Of a stretch of 35,056 bases of DNA, positions 7,104-16,052 are shown in pieces. The position numbers and the translations under genes were made by a program. The stretch's first letter is position 1. Each line of letters opens with the position of its first letter. Source of the stretch: CAZTDU01 sp050248795 (GTDB lineage Bacteria > Pseudomonadota > Gammaproteobacteria > Burkholderiales > SG8-39). Under the pieces are notes generated by a model. The model saw only the letters and a program-made list of their open reading frames with translations. It ran no database searches and had not been told where the DNA came from. The DNA is taken from positions 1 through 35,056 of the forward strand of contig JBFWRS010000034.1 of assembly GCA_050248795.1 (NCBI GenBank), read 5' to 3'.

Positions 7104-9786
7104 GCTGCAGGTCGGCGACGCCGAGCCGGCGCAGCAGCAGCTTCTCGCCTTCCAGCAGCAGCAGCATCGCCACGCCGATGGCGATGACGAGCGCGCCGTC
7201 GGCGAGGTCCACCGGACGCGTCGCGAACCAGCGCTGCATGAATGGCGCGTAGGTGAACGCGAGCTGCGCGGCGATGACAACGGCCAGCGCGATCAGCACC
7301 GCCGGCGTGCCGAGCACGCCCCTGAAGGTGATGGACGGCGCGTGCAGGTAGCGCACGTTGAAGAGATAGAAGATCTCCATCACGACGATGGTGTTGACCA
7401 CCAGCGTGCGCGCTGTCTCCAGGTCGTGCCCGCTCCCCAGCGCGTGAAAGAACACCGCCAGCCCGGCGCCGAGGAACAGCAGCGACACCAGCAGCACGCG
7501 CCAGACCAGGAAGCGCGACAGCAAGGGCGCGCCCGGGGGCCGCGGCGGCCTGCGCATCACGCCCGGCTCCGCAGGCTCGAACGCGAGCACCAGCCCCAGC
7601 GTTACCGACGTCACCAGGTTGACCCACAGGATCTGCACCGCGCTCATCGGCAGCGTGAACCCGGCGGCGATCGCGGCGATCACGGTCAGCGCCTCGCCGC
7701 CGTTCGTGGGCAGCGTCCATGCGATCACCTTGCGGATGTTGTCGTACACCGTGCGACCCTCGTGCACGGCGTTGACGATGGAAGCGAAATTGTCGTCGAG
7801 CAGCACCATCTCGGCGGCCTCCTTCGCCGCCTCGGTGCCCTTGATGCCCATCGCCACGCCGACGTCCGCCTGCTTCAGCGACGGCGCGTCGTTGACGCCG
7901 TCGCCGGTCATCGCCACCACCGCGCCGCCTGCCTGCAGCGCGCGCACGATGCGCAGCTTGTGCTCCGGGCTGGTGCGCGCGAACACCGTCGTGCGCCGCA
8001 CCGTGTCGGCAAGTTCCTCCTCCTGCATGCCGTCCAGCTCCGCGCCGGTGAGCGCCTGCGGGTCCTGCGCCAGCCGCAGCTGCCGCGCGATCGCGGTCGC
8101 CGTGGCTGCATGGTCGCCGGTGATCATCTTCACGGCGATCCCCGCCGCATGGCACTCGGCCACGGCGCCGATCGCCTCGTCGCGCGGCGGGTCGATGAAG
8201 CCGACGATGCCGAGGAACTCCACGCCGTCCGCGACATCGGCCATGCGCAGGCGATCCTGGGGCGCCGCCAGCCGCCTGGCGGCAAACCCGAGCACGCGCT
8301 CGCCTGCCGACGCGGCCTTCGCGATCCGCGCCTCCCATGCATCGGCGTCCGCCCCGCCCGCCATGCGCAGCAGTTGCTCCGGCGCCCCCTTGATGAAGAT
8401 CACGCCCTCGCCCTCGGCACCCCGGTGCAGCGTCGCCATGAATCGATGCGAGGCGTCGAACGGGATCTCGTCGATGCGCGGCCATTCGGTACGAACATGC
8501 CCGGGGTTGAGGCCGGTCTTCATCGCCAGCGCGATGAGCGCACCTTCCATGGGATCGCCCTCGACCGACCAGCCGCCGTCGCGTTCGCGCAGGTGCGCGT
8601 CGTTGCACAGCAGGCCGCAACGCACCAGCGGCGACGCCGTGGCGACTGCCGCGCTGTCGTCGCCGCGCCCGACCGCCTGCAGTTCGCCATCCGGGGCATA
8701 GCCCGAGCCGCTGACCGATACCTCGTGCTGCGGCGTGACGATGCGCCGCGCAGTCATCTCGTTGCGTGTCAGCGTGCCGGTCTTGTCGGAACAGATCACC
8801 GAGGTCGCGCCCAGCGTCTCCACCGCCGGCAGGCGGCGGATGATGGCGTTGCGCGCCGCCATGCGCTGCACGCCGATGGCGAGCGTGATGGTGATCACCG
8901 CCGGCAGGCCTTCGGGCACTGCGCCAACCGCCAGCGCCACCACCGCGATCAGCGCCTCGGGCCAGGCATAGCCGCGTACCAGCACCGCGAACGCGAATAC
9001 CAGCACGCCGGCGCCCAGCGCCAGCCAGGTGAAGCGCTCGCCGAAGCGGTTCATCTGCCGCAACAGCGGCGTGGTGAGCCTTTCCACTCCCTCCAGCAGG
9101 GCGCTGATGTGCCCGATCTCCGTGCGCGCACCGGTGGCCACCACCACGCCGCTACCCTGCCCTGCCGCCACCAGCGTGCCGGAGTACGCCATGCCGTGCC
9201 TGTCGCCAAGCGCTGCGTCCGCCGCGACCGGGTCTTCGGACTTCTCGGCGGCAACCGATTCCCCGGTCAGCAGCGCCTCGTCTATCAGCAGGCCGCGCGC
9301 GCGCAAGAGCCGCAAGTCCGCGGGCACCCGGTCGCCCGCCTCCAGCAGCACGATGTCGCCCGGCACCAGGTCCGCAACCGCGAGCGACTCGCGGTGGCCG
9401 TCGCGCAGCACGCTGGCGCGGGGCGAGATCATCCTGCGCATCGCCTCGAGCGCCTCCTCGGCCTTGCCCTCCTGCAGGAAGCCGATCAGCGCGTTCACCA
9501 GCACCACCGCGACGATCACCGCGGCGTCGACGAAGTGCCCAAGAATCCCTGCGGCAACCGCCGCAGCCAGCAGGAAGTAGATCAGCGCATTGTTGAACTG
9601 CGCGGCGAATCTCGCCAACGGGTGGCTTCGGGGCGCCTGCGGCAGTGCGTTCGGCCCGTGTTCCTGCAGGCGCTTGGCCGCTTCGCGCCTGGCGAGCCCG
9701 CCGGCGGACCCGCCCAGCGCGCGCAATACATCGTGCGCAGGCTGCGCATGCCAGCCGCCGGCACTGCCGTTCGCGCCCTTGTTCAT
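7075..9786 (-). CDS. P2-type cation-transporting P-type ATPase
   Basis: A full-length 903-residue pump of SERCA/PMR1-like architecture. In order: an N-terminal cation-ATPase domain, M1-M2, an actuator domain with LLTGES, M3-M4 with AVPEGLPA, the phosphorylation motif SDKTGTLT (Asp334), a nucleotide-binding domain, the hinge TGDGVNDAP, and six C-terminal helices. Mapped on SERCA, the M4 Glu (PEGL) and the M5 Asn/Glu pair (TNGGE) are kept. In M6 the central Asp of the VNLVTDG motif is Ser727 (VNLVTSV), so classical two-Ca2+ transport is doubtful; the ion could be Ca2+, Mn2+, Na+ or H+. It is the last gene of the long minus-strand run (15 nt after the adhesin-E-like gene) and converges on the Usp genes. 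Confidence 0.93.
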   Translation of the reverse strand: MNKGANGSAGGWHAQPAHDVLRALGGSAGGLARREAAKRLQEHGPNALPQAPRSHPLARFAAQFNNALIYFLLAAAVAAGILGHFVDAAVIVAVVLVNALIGFLQEGKAEEALEAMRRMISPRASVLRDGHRESLAVADLVPGDIVLLEAGDRVPADLRLLRARGLLIDEALLTGESVAAEKSEDPVAADAALGDRHGMAYSGTLVAAGQGSGVVVATGARTEIGHISALLEGVERLTTPLLRQMNRFGERFTWLALGAGVLVFAFAVLVRGYAWPEALIAVVALAVGAVPEGLPAVITITLAIGVQRMAARNAIIRRLPAVETLGATSVICSDKTGTLTRNEMTARRIVTPQHEVSVSGSGYAPDGELQAVGRGDDSAAVATASPLVRCGLLCNDAHLRERDGGWSVEGDPMEGALIALAMKTGLNPGHVRTEWPRIDEIPFDASHRFMATLHRGAEGEGVIFIKGAPEQLLRMAGGADADAWEARIAKAASAGERVLGFAARRLAAPQDRLRMADVADGVEFLGIVGFIDPPRDEAIGAVAECHAAGIAVKMITGDHAATATAIARQLRLAQDPQALTGAELDGMQEEELADTVRRTTVFARTSPEHKLRIVRALQAGGAVVAMTGDGVNDAPSLKQADVGVAMGIKGTEAAKEAAEMVLLDDNFASIVNAVHEGRTVYDNIRKVIAWTLPTNGGEALTVIAAIAAGFTLPMSAVQILWVNLVTSVTLGLVLAFEPAEPGVMRRPPRPPGAPLLSRFLVWRVLLVSLLFLGAGLAVFFHALGSGHDLETARTLVVNTIVVMEIFYLFNVRYLHAPSITFRGVLGTPAVLIALAVVIAAQLAFTYAPFMQRWFATRPVDLADGALVIAIGVAMLLLLEGEKLLLRRLGVADLQLSEPAAPSR

Positions 9787-9801
9787 CGCATCGCCGCCGG
9801 G

Positions 9802-10188
9802 TCAGCCGCCGCAGGCAAGGTTCCAGAATCCTTCGTCGACCGCGCCCGGCAGCACCGCCTCCCACCTGCCGATGCGGCTGGCGGATGCGACCACCCGCCC
9901 CGCGCCCATGCGCCCACTATGGTCCACGTGCGCAAGCAGGCGCACCAGCCTTTCGGCGCAGTCGTACTCGCGCTCCACCGTCGTGGAGGAAAACGCGTCC
10001 CCTTCCGGCGTCAGGTCCGGGCGCGCGTAGTCGTACAGCCCGCGCATCCTCGCGCTGCCGCCCTTGCGGCGGATGCTGTCGCGGTCCGCGTAGGCGGTGA
10101 AAATCGTGCCGTCGCCCCCCACCGCGGTCCAGTCGGCAAGCACCGGGCCGCTGAGCACGCACAGCAGCAGCATCACGCCGGCACGCAC
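9802..10188 (-). CDS. Small secreted surface-adhesin-E-like protein
   Basis: 128 residues. The best start is GTG at 10188, five nt after the pseudouridine synthase stop, giving a short signal peptide (VRAGVMLLLCVLSGPVLA) and a mature protein starting DWTAVGG. An ATG at 10173 is the alternative but leaves almost no basic n-region. The body has the pattern I associate with the adhesin-E-like family (Pfam Adhesin_E): DW near the N-terminus, a YADRDSIRRKG segment, a YDYARPD strand, EYDCAE and a late WEAVLPG. Two Cys (in EYDCAE and near the C-terminus in NLACGG) could pair. These proteins are usually periplasmic or surface located with poorly defined function. The family call comes from motif memory, not a search. 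Confidence 0.7.
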   Translation of the reverse strand: MRAGVMLLLCVLSGPVLADWTAVGGDGTIFTAYADRDSIRRKGGSARMRGLYDYARPDLTPEGDAFSSTTVEREYDCAERLVRLLAHVDHSGRMGAGRVVASASRIGRWEAVLPGAVDEGFWNLACGG

Positions 10189-10193
10189 CAGCG

Positions 10194-10928
10194 TCAGAAT
10201 GTCTCGTTCCTCCCCAGGTAGCGCCAGCATCCCTGCGGCAGGCCACCAAGCTGCACGCTGCCGATGCGCACCCGCTTCAGCCCCGTGACCCTGAGGCCGA
10301 CCAACTCGCACATGCGGCGGATCTGGCGCTTGCGCCCCTCGCGCAGCGCGAAGCGCAACTGGTCCCGGTTCTGCCACGATACCTTCGCCGGCTTGAGCTC
10401 CCTGCCGTCCAGCGAAAGACCATGGTTCAGCAGCGCAAGGCCGCGCGCGTCCAGCGTGCCCTCGACGCGAACCAGGTACTCCTTCTCGATCGAGGAGTCC
10501 TCGCCGATCAGCCGCTTGGCGATGCGTCCGTCCTGCGTCAGCACCAGCAGCCCGGTCGAATCGATGTCCAGGCGCCCCGCGGGCGCGAGCCCCTTCAGGT
10601 GCGCAGGTCGGAACTGCTCGCGCACCGGATCCTCCGCCCAGCGGTTCTCCGGCCTGACCAGCGTGTACGCAGGCACATGGCCGTCCTCCGCCTGGCCGGA
10701 CACGTAGCCCACCGGCTTGTGCAGCAGCACGGTGACGCGCCCGCCCTGGCGGCGGCGCGCCGCCTCGGCAACCTCGATCACCGCGTCCGGCGGCACGCGC
10801 GCGCCCAGCGTGTCGACGACCGTGCCGTCCACCGTCACCCAGCCGTTGGCGATCCAGTCGTCTGCCTCGCGGCGCGAGCACAGGCCGCGCTCGCCCATCA
10901 GCTTGGACAGGCGCGGGTTGTCGCCCAT
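10194..10928 (-). CDS. RsuA/RluB/RluE/RluF-family pseudouridine synthase
   Basis: 244 residues. The N-terminal S4 RNA-binding domain (about 5-50, RLSKLMGERGLCSRREAD) is followed by the catalytic domain with LLHKPVGYVSG and the family signature AGRLDIDSTGLLVLT, whose Asp121 is the nucleophile. The later EKEYLVRVEG and EGRKRQIRRMCE segments are also typical. It isomerises uridine to pseudouridine in rRNA; length and motifs look most like RluF/RsuA, but I cannot assign 16S versus 23S or the position. Its ATG follows the fumC TGA with one intervening base, so translation is probably coupled. Confidence 0.9.
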   Translation of the reverse strand: MGDNPRLSKLMGERGLCSRREADDWIANGWVTVDGTVVDTLGARVPPDAVIEVAEAARRRQGGRVTVLLHKPVGYVSGQAEDGHVPAYTLVRPENRWAEDPVREQFRPAHLKGLAPAGRLDIDSTGLLVLTQDGRIAKRLIGEDSSIEKEYLVRVEGTLDARGLALLNHGLSLDGRELKPAKVSWQNRDQLRFALREGRKRQIRRMCELVGLRVTGLKRVRIGSVQLGGLPQGCWRYLGRNETF

Positions 10929-10929
10929 G

Positions 10930-12318
10930 TCAGGTCATCGCCTCGGGTCGCACCCAGTCGTCGAACTGCTGCGCCGTGACGTATCCCGAGGCGATCGCCG
11001 CCTCGCGCAGCGTGCTGCCCTCGCGGTGCGCCTGCTTGGCGATCGCCGCCGCCTTGTCGTAGCCGATGTGCGGCGCGAGCGCGGTCACCAGCATCAGCGA
11101 GCGGCCGAGCAGCTCGCCGATGCGCGCGCGGTCCGGTTCTATGCCGGCGGCGCAATGCGCGTCGAACGATCGCATGGCGTCGGCCAGCAAGCGCGCGCTT
11201 TGCAGGAATCCGTGGATGATGAGCGGCTTGTAGACGTTCAACTCGAAGTTCCCCGACGCGCAGCCGAAGCCGATCGCAACGTCGTTGCCGATCACCTGCG
11301 CGCAGGCCATCGTCAGCGCCTCGCACTGGGTCGGGTTCACCTTCCCCGGCATGATCGAGCTGCCCGGTTCGTTCTCGGGAATAGTGATCTCGCCCAGCCC
11401 CGAGCGCGGCCCGCTCGCCAGCCAGCGCACGTCGTTGGCGATCTTCACCAGCGCCGTTGCCAGCGCCTTCAGCGCAGCGTGCGCCAGCAGCAGTGGCTCG
11501 TGCGAGGCGAGCGCGGCGAACTTGTTCGGCGCGGTCACGAACGCGCGCGCGCTGCGCGCAGCGAGTTCGGCGGCGACCCGCGCGCCGAACTGCGGATGCG
11601 TGTTCAGTCCGGTGCCGACCGCGGTGCCACCGATTGCCAGCGCGAGCAGCTCCGGCACCGTGCCGCGGATGGCGCGCGCGGCGATGTCCAGTTGCGCCGC
11701 GTAGCCGGAGAACTCCTGGCCGAGCGTGAGCGGCGTCGCATCCTGCAGGTGCGTGCGGCCGATCTTGACGATGCCGTCGAATGCGTCTGACTTCGCCGCC
11801 AGCGTCGCCCGCAGGTGCCCGAGCGCCGGCAGCACGTCGTCTTCCAGCGCGGCCACGGCAGCCACGTGCATCGCGGCGGGAAACACGTCGTTCGAGGACT
11901 GGCCGCGGTTGACGTGGTCGTTGGGATGCACCAGGCGCGCCTCGCCGCGCTCGCCGCCAAGCAGCTCGGAAGCGCGGTTGGCGAGCACCTCGTTGACGTT
12001 CATGTTGGTCTGCGTGCCGGAACCGGTCTGCCAGACCGAGAGCGGGAACTCGTCGCCGTGCCGGCCGGCCAGCGCCTCGTCGGCGGCCTCGACGATCGCG
12101 CCGGCAAGCCGCGCCTCGAGCAGGCCGAGCTCGCAGTTAACCAGCGCCGCAGCCCGCTTCAATTCGACGAGCGCGCGTATCAGCCTCGTAGGCATGCGCT
12201 CGTGCGAGATGCTGAAGAAGTGCAGCGAACGCTGCGTCTGCGCACCCCACAGGCGGTGCGCCGGAACCTCGATCGGCCCGAACGCGTCGCGCTCGATGCG
12301 GGTGGCGCCTTCAGCCAC
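10930..12318 (-). CDS. fumC: Class II fumarate hydratase (fumarase C)
   Basis: 462 residues, the standard length. It has the N-terminal GPIEVPAHRLWGAQTQRS, the substrate-site segments SGTQTNMNVNEV and HPNDHVNRGQSSND, GRTHLQDATP, and the fumarase/aspartase signature GSSIMPGKVNP (319-329) on the mobile catalytic loop. The enzyme reversibly hydrates fumarate to malate in the TCA cycle. It is the oxygen-stable, iron-independent type, which fits the oxidative-stress flavour of the neighbourhood. The start overlaps the end of the DUF502 gene by 8 nt, within a run of overlapping minus-strand genes. Aspartase is excluded by overall resemblance to FumC, though the families share the signature. Confidence 0.96.
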   Translation of the reverse strand: MAEGATRIERDAFGPIEVPAHRLWGAQTQRSLHFFSISHERMPTRLIRALVELKRAAALVNCELGLLEARLAGAIVEAADEALAGRHGDEFPLSVWQTGSGTQTNMNVNEVLANRASELLGGERGEARLVHPNDHVNRGQSSNDVFPAAMHVAAVAALEDDVLPALGHLRATLAAKSDAFDGIVKIGRTHLQDATPLTLGQEFSGYAAQLDIAARAIRGTVPELLALAIGGTAVGTGLNTHPQFGARVAAELAARSARAFVTAPNKFAALASHEPLLLAHAALKALATALVKIANDVRWLASGPRSGLGEITIPENEPGSSIMPGKVNPTQCEALTMACAQVIGNDVAIGFGCASGNFELNVYKPLIIHGFLQSARLLADAMRSFDAHCAAGIEPDRARIGELLGRSLMLVTALAPHIGYDKAAAIAKQAHREGSTLREAAIASGYVTAQQFDDWVRPEAMT

Positions 12319-12946
12319 GCGAGCCGTTCCGTCCGGACTTCAAGCCGGCGGTCAACACGAACTTCATCGCCTCCTCGCGCGACATGTCGATCCGCCGCAC
12401 CTGGTCGCGCGGCACGAACACGGTGTAGCCGCCGATCATGTAGGCCATCGGCAGGTACACCGCCACCTCGCCCTCCCCCCCCAGGCCCTCCGGCAGGTCG
12501 GAAAAATCGGTGCGGGTGACGAAGCCGATCACGCGCATCTGCCCGCCCGGCAGTGTCACGCTCACCACCTGCAGCGGCGTCGCGCCCTCGCGCGGCGCGA
12601 TCAGGCCGAACAGGTCGCGCAGCGCGGTGTAGACCGAGCGCACCAACGGCACGCCGAGCAGCAGGTTCTCTGCCCACTGGAACAGCCGGCGGAACAGCAC
12701 CGCGTGCATCAGCAGGCCGACGCCGAACACCACGCCGAGCGCGATCACCAGTCCCATGCCGGTGCGGTAGTACTGGTCCGGGATCAGCCACTTCAGCTGC
12801 TGCCCGAAGAAGTACTCGATGGCGCCGAGCAGCCACAGCGTGAAGTACACCGTCGCCATCACCGGCAGCACCGTCAGCAGCCCGGTGGCGAACACCTTGC
12901 CGATCCACTTCATCTTCAGGTCGTGCTTCCGTTCAGGCAGCGGCAT
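12311..12946 (-). CDS. DUF502-family inner-membrane protein
   Basis: 211 residues with two hydrophobic segments (about 18-47 and 63-86) followed by a soluble domain of about 120 residues containing VPLVRSVYTALRDLF, VVSVTLPGG and the late block VYLPMAYMIGGYTVFVP. This matches DUF502 proteins, widespread in proteobacteria and without an established function. The start at 12946 is supported by AAGGAGG 3-9 nt upstream, inside the end of the RND gene. A Met at 12913, nearer the usual family start, has no good ribosome site. It overlaps the RND gene by 14 nt and fumC by 8 nt. Function unknown. Confidence 0.85.
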   Translation of the reverse strand: MPLPERKHDLKMKWIGKVFATGLLTVLPVMATVYFTLWLLGAIEYFFGQQLKWLIPDQYYRTGMGLVIALGVVFGVGLLMHAVLFRRLFQWAENLLLGVPLVRSVYTALRDLFGLIAPREGATPLQVVSVTLPGGQMRVIGFVTRTDFSDLPEGLGGEGEVAVYLPMAYMIGGYTVFVPRDQVRRIDMSREEAMKFVLTAGLKSGRNGSRG

Positions 12947-15900
12947 ACGCCTCCTTCGCGCTCGCTGCGCCGCGAGGCTGCGCGAGCAGATAGATCGCCG
13001 GGATCACCAGCAGGCTGACGAACATCGAAAACAGCAGCCCGAACACCATGCACACGGCAAGCGGCCGCAGCATCTCGGAGCCTTCGCCGATGCCGAGCGC
13101 AAGCGGTGCCATGCCGACCGACGTGGTCAGGGTGGTCATCACGATCGGGCGCAGGCGCAGGCGCGCCGCCTCGACGATCGCCTCGCGCACCGCGCTCCCG
13201 CGCTGCCGCAGCAGCTCGATGTACTCGACCAGCACGATGGCGTTGTTCACCACCACGCCGATCAGCATGATGATGCCCAGCCACACCGGCATCGACAGCG
13301 GCAGCCCGGTCGCGTACAGGCCGATCACCACGCCGATCAGCGCGAACGGCACGCCGAGCAGGATCACCACCGGGTTGCGCAGCGACTCGTACTGCACCGC
13401 CATGACCACGAAGACCAGGAACAGCGCCAGCCCGGCGAGCGTCAGCACCAGCTGGTTGCCGCGCTCCAGGCTCTCGAATGCACCACCGAAGTAGATGACG
13501 TAGCCCGGCGGCAGTTCGACGCCGCGCAGGTCCTCGCGCAGCGCGCCGGCGATCTCGCCCAGCGGCACCTGGCCGGTCAATGCGGCGCTCACCTCGACGA
13601 TGCGGCGCTGGCTCTCGCGGCGGATCTCGGTCGGCGTTACCGCGAGTTCGACCCGGGCGACATCGCCCAGGTAGACCGGCGCACGCCCGCCTTGCGCGCC
13701 GAACAGCAGCAGCGCCTCCATCGCCGCAGGGCTGTCGATGGTGCCGCCGGGAAGCCGCACGCGCACGTCGTAGGCGCGATCGCCCTCGATGTAGTCGCTG
13801 ACGATCACGCCTTCGAGCGCGATGCGCAGCGCGCGCCCCGCCTGTGCCACGTCTATGCCGAGTTCCGCCGCCCGCGTGCGGTCTATCCGCACCGCGAACT
13901 CCTGGCGCCGCTCCTCGGCCGAGTGCCGCACGTTGCGCAGCCCGGGCCGCTCGCGCATGCGCGCGACCAGCGTATCGCCAATCGACGCCAGCACGTCCAG
14001 GTCCGGGCCCTGGACGCGCACGCTGACATCCTCGTCCGCGCGCGACACGCGCACGCCGCGGATGCCGGACGGACGTGCAAGCACCCTGACGCCGGCCAGC
14101 TCCCGGGCCGCCACCGCGCGCACATAGTCTCCCACCCAGGCCTCGACGCTGCGCGTGCGCGCCGCCACCGGCACCAGCTCTATGGCGATCGTGCTGCGGT
14201 TGGGCCGCTCGCGCTGCGAGCGGCCGAAAATCGAGCCGCCGATGATCGACGACACGCCCGCGAGATCTCCCTGCGCCCGCGCAAGCTCCTCGAGCACCCG
14301 CACCGTGGCGTCCATCTCGTCCAGCGAGATCCCGGTGTCGGTGATAACCTGAACCTGTACGCGCCCGTCGTCCATGCTCGGCAGGAAGGCCTGCTTCCCG
14401 GCCATGCCCTGGAACACCGCAAGCGCGCCGCCGAGCAGCGCAAGCGCGACGACGACGACAACGACCGGCGCCTTCAGGCAGCCGGCAACCGCGGGCGCGT
14501 AGACACGCTGCAGCGCCCCGATCAGCCGCTGCACGCCCCGCGTCACGCGCGAGGGCGCCGGTGGCCTGCCGCGTGCGGCAAGCGTCGGCACCAGCGTCAC
14601 CGCGACGACCAGCGAGGCGACGATCGCCGCGGTGATGGTGAAGATCAGTTCCCTGAACAGCAGCCCAACGAGTCCGCTGATGAACAGGAACGGCAGCACC
14701 GCCGCGAGGTTCGTGCTGGTCGCGGCGATGATCGGGCTGTTCACCTCGGCGGCCGCATTCTCCGCCGCCGCGATGCCGGTCTCGCCTTCGCGCTGGTGCC
14801 GCTCGATGTTCTCGAGCATGACGATGGTGTTGTCCACCAGCATGCCGATGCCCAGCGCCAGCCCGCCCAGCGTCATCAGGTTGAGCGAAAGCCCGCCCAG
14901 CGCCATGATGATGAACGAGATGATGATCGAGATCGGTATGGCACTGCCGATGATCAGCGTGCCGCGCACGCTGCCGAGGAATACGTAGACCACGGCCATC
15001 GCCAGCGCCGCGCCCGACAGTGCGGCGAGCGTGGCGTTGTCCAGCGACTGGCGCACGTACACGGCCTGGTTGGAGACGGTGTCGATCTGCACGTCCTCGG
15101 GGAGCTGGCCGCGCGCGCGCAGCGTGGCGAGGCGAGCGGACACCACCTCGGCGACGTCTACCGTGTTCGCTGTCGGCTGCTTCTGCACCGCGACGCGCAC
15201 GCCGGGAACGCCGTTGTAGCGCACGCGTATGCGCTCGTCCTCCTGCGCATCCAGCACCTGGGCGACTTCGGAAAGAGGAATGGAGTTGCCCGCCGGCAGC
15301 CGGATCGGCAGCGCCCCGATCGCCGCGATGCTGCGAAAGCGCCCGGCGGTCCTGCTGGCGTACTCCTGTCCCGCCATGCGCAGCCGCCCCGCAGGAGAGT
15401 CGACGTTGCCGCGCTCTATCGCCTGCACGATGTCCTCCACCGACAGGCCCAGCCCGGCCAGGCGGCGCTGGTCGGGCAGCACGTGCACCTCGCGCACCAG
15501 CCCGCCCCCCACCTCGACCGCGGCGACGCCCGGCAGGTTGAGGAAGTACTTCGCGAACTCGTCGTCGGTCCAGCTGCGCAGTTCGGTCATGCCGCGCAGC
15601 GGCGAACTGACGACGAACTCCATCACCGGGATCTGCGAGGGGTCGCGCTTGAAGATGATGGGCGGGTCTATGCTGGCCGGCAGGAAGCGCTTGGCGCGAT
15701 CCAGCCGCGTGCTGGCGTCGCGCAGCGCAACGTCGATGTCCTTGCCGTAGTCGAAGTACAACTCGAGTTCGGACGCCCCTTCCAGCGTGGTCGACTCGAT
15801 GCCCACCGAATCCTCGGTGATCGCGAGCTGCTCCTCGATCTGTCGCGTGACGCGATCCTCCATGATGTTCGCCGGCACCGCCGGGTCGATGATGCGCACG

Positions 15901-16052
15901 CCGATCTCGGGGTAGATGAGCTGCGGCAGAAGGTCGATCGACAGGCGGCTGAGCGCGAACAGCCCGAGCACGATACCGGTAAGCGTCAGCATCACGGTGC
16001 TGACCGGATGGTGGATGCACCAGACGGCGATGCCGCCGCGACGCTCGCTCAT
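12933..16052 (-). CDS. RND efflux transporter, permease subunit
   Basis: 1039 residues, the expected size for an AcrB/CzcA-fold trimeric pump. TM1 is near residues 15-33 (STVMLTLTGIVLGLF). A large periplasmic loop follows, then the TM2-TM6 block including GMLVDNTIVMLEN, a second loop, and the TM8-TM12 block with LIGVVVNNAIVLVEY. The proton-relay positions read Asp407-Asn408 in TM4 and Asn where AcrB has Lys940, a pattern of non-AcrB RND branches, so drug versus metal specificity should not be guessed. It is translationally coupled to the adaptor upstream (ATGA overlap at 16049-16052). No outer-membrane TolC-type channel is encoded here, so the pump must borrow one. Confidence 0.94.
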   Translation of the reverse strand: MSERRGGIAVWCIHHPVSTVMLTLTGIVLGLFALSRLSIDLLPQLIYPEIGVRIIDPAVPANIMEDRVTRQIEEQLAITEDSVGIESTTLEGASELELYFDYGKDIDVALRDASTRLDRAKRFLPASIDPPIIFKRDPSQIPVMEFVVSSPLRGMTELRSWTDDEFAKYFLNLPGVAAVEVGGGLVREVHVLPDQRRLAGLGLSVEDIVQAIERGNVDSPAGRLRMAGQEYASRTAGRFRSIAAIGALPIRLPAGNSIPLSEVAQVLDAQEDERIRVRYNGVPGVRVAVQKQPTANTVDVAEVVSARLATLRARGQLPEDVQIDTVSNQAVYVRQSLDNATLAALSGAALAMAVVYVFLGSVRGTLIIGSAIPISIIISFIIMALGGLSLNLMTLGGLALGIGMLVDNTIVMLENIERHQREGETGIAAAENAAAEVNSPIIAATSTNLAAVLPFLFISGLVGLLFRELIFTITAAIVASLVVAVTLVPTLAARGRPPAPSRVTRGVQRLIGALQRVYAPAVAGCLKAPVVVVVVALALLGGALAVFQGMAGKQAFLPSMDDGRVQVQVITDTGISLDEMDATVRVLEELARAQGDLAGVSSIIGGSIFGRSQRERPNRSTIAIELVPVAARTRSVEAWVGDYVRAVAARELAGVRVLARPSGIRGVRVSRADEDVSVRVQGPDLDVLASIGDTLVARMRERPGLRNVRHSAEERRQEFAVRIDRTRAAELGIDVAQAGRALRIALEGVIVSDYIEGDRAYDVRVRLPGGTIDSPAAMEALLLFGAQGGRAPVYLGDVARVELAVTPTEIRRESQRRIVEVSAALTGQVPLGEIAGALREDLRGVELPPGYVIYFGGAFESLERGNQLVLTLAGLALFLVFVVMAVQYESLRNPVVILLGVPFALIGVVIGLYATGLPLSMPVWLGIIMLIGVVVNNAIVLVEYIELLRQRGSAVREAIVEAARLRLRPIVMTTLTTSVGMAPLALGIGEGSEMLRPLAVCMVFGLLFSMFVSLLVIPAIYLLAQPRGAASAKEAYAAA

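Noticed and set aside
7342..10221. A 2.9-kb plus-strand open frame antisense to the P-type ATPase
   Set aside because: It has shadow composition and no domain; the minus-strand gene has the full set of P-type motifs.
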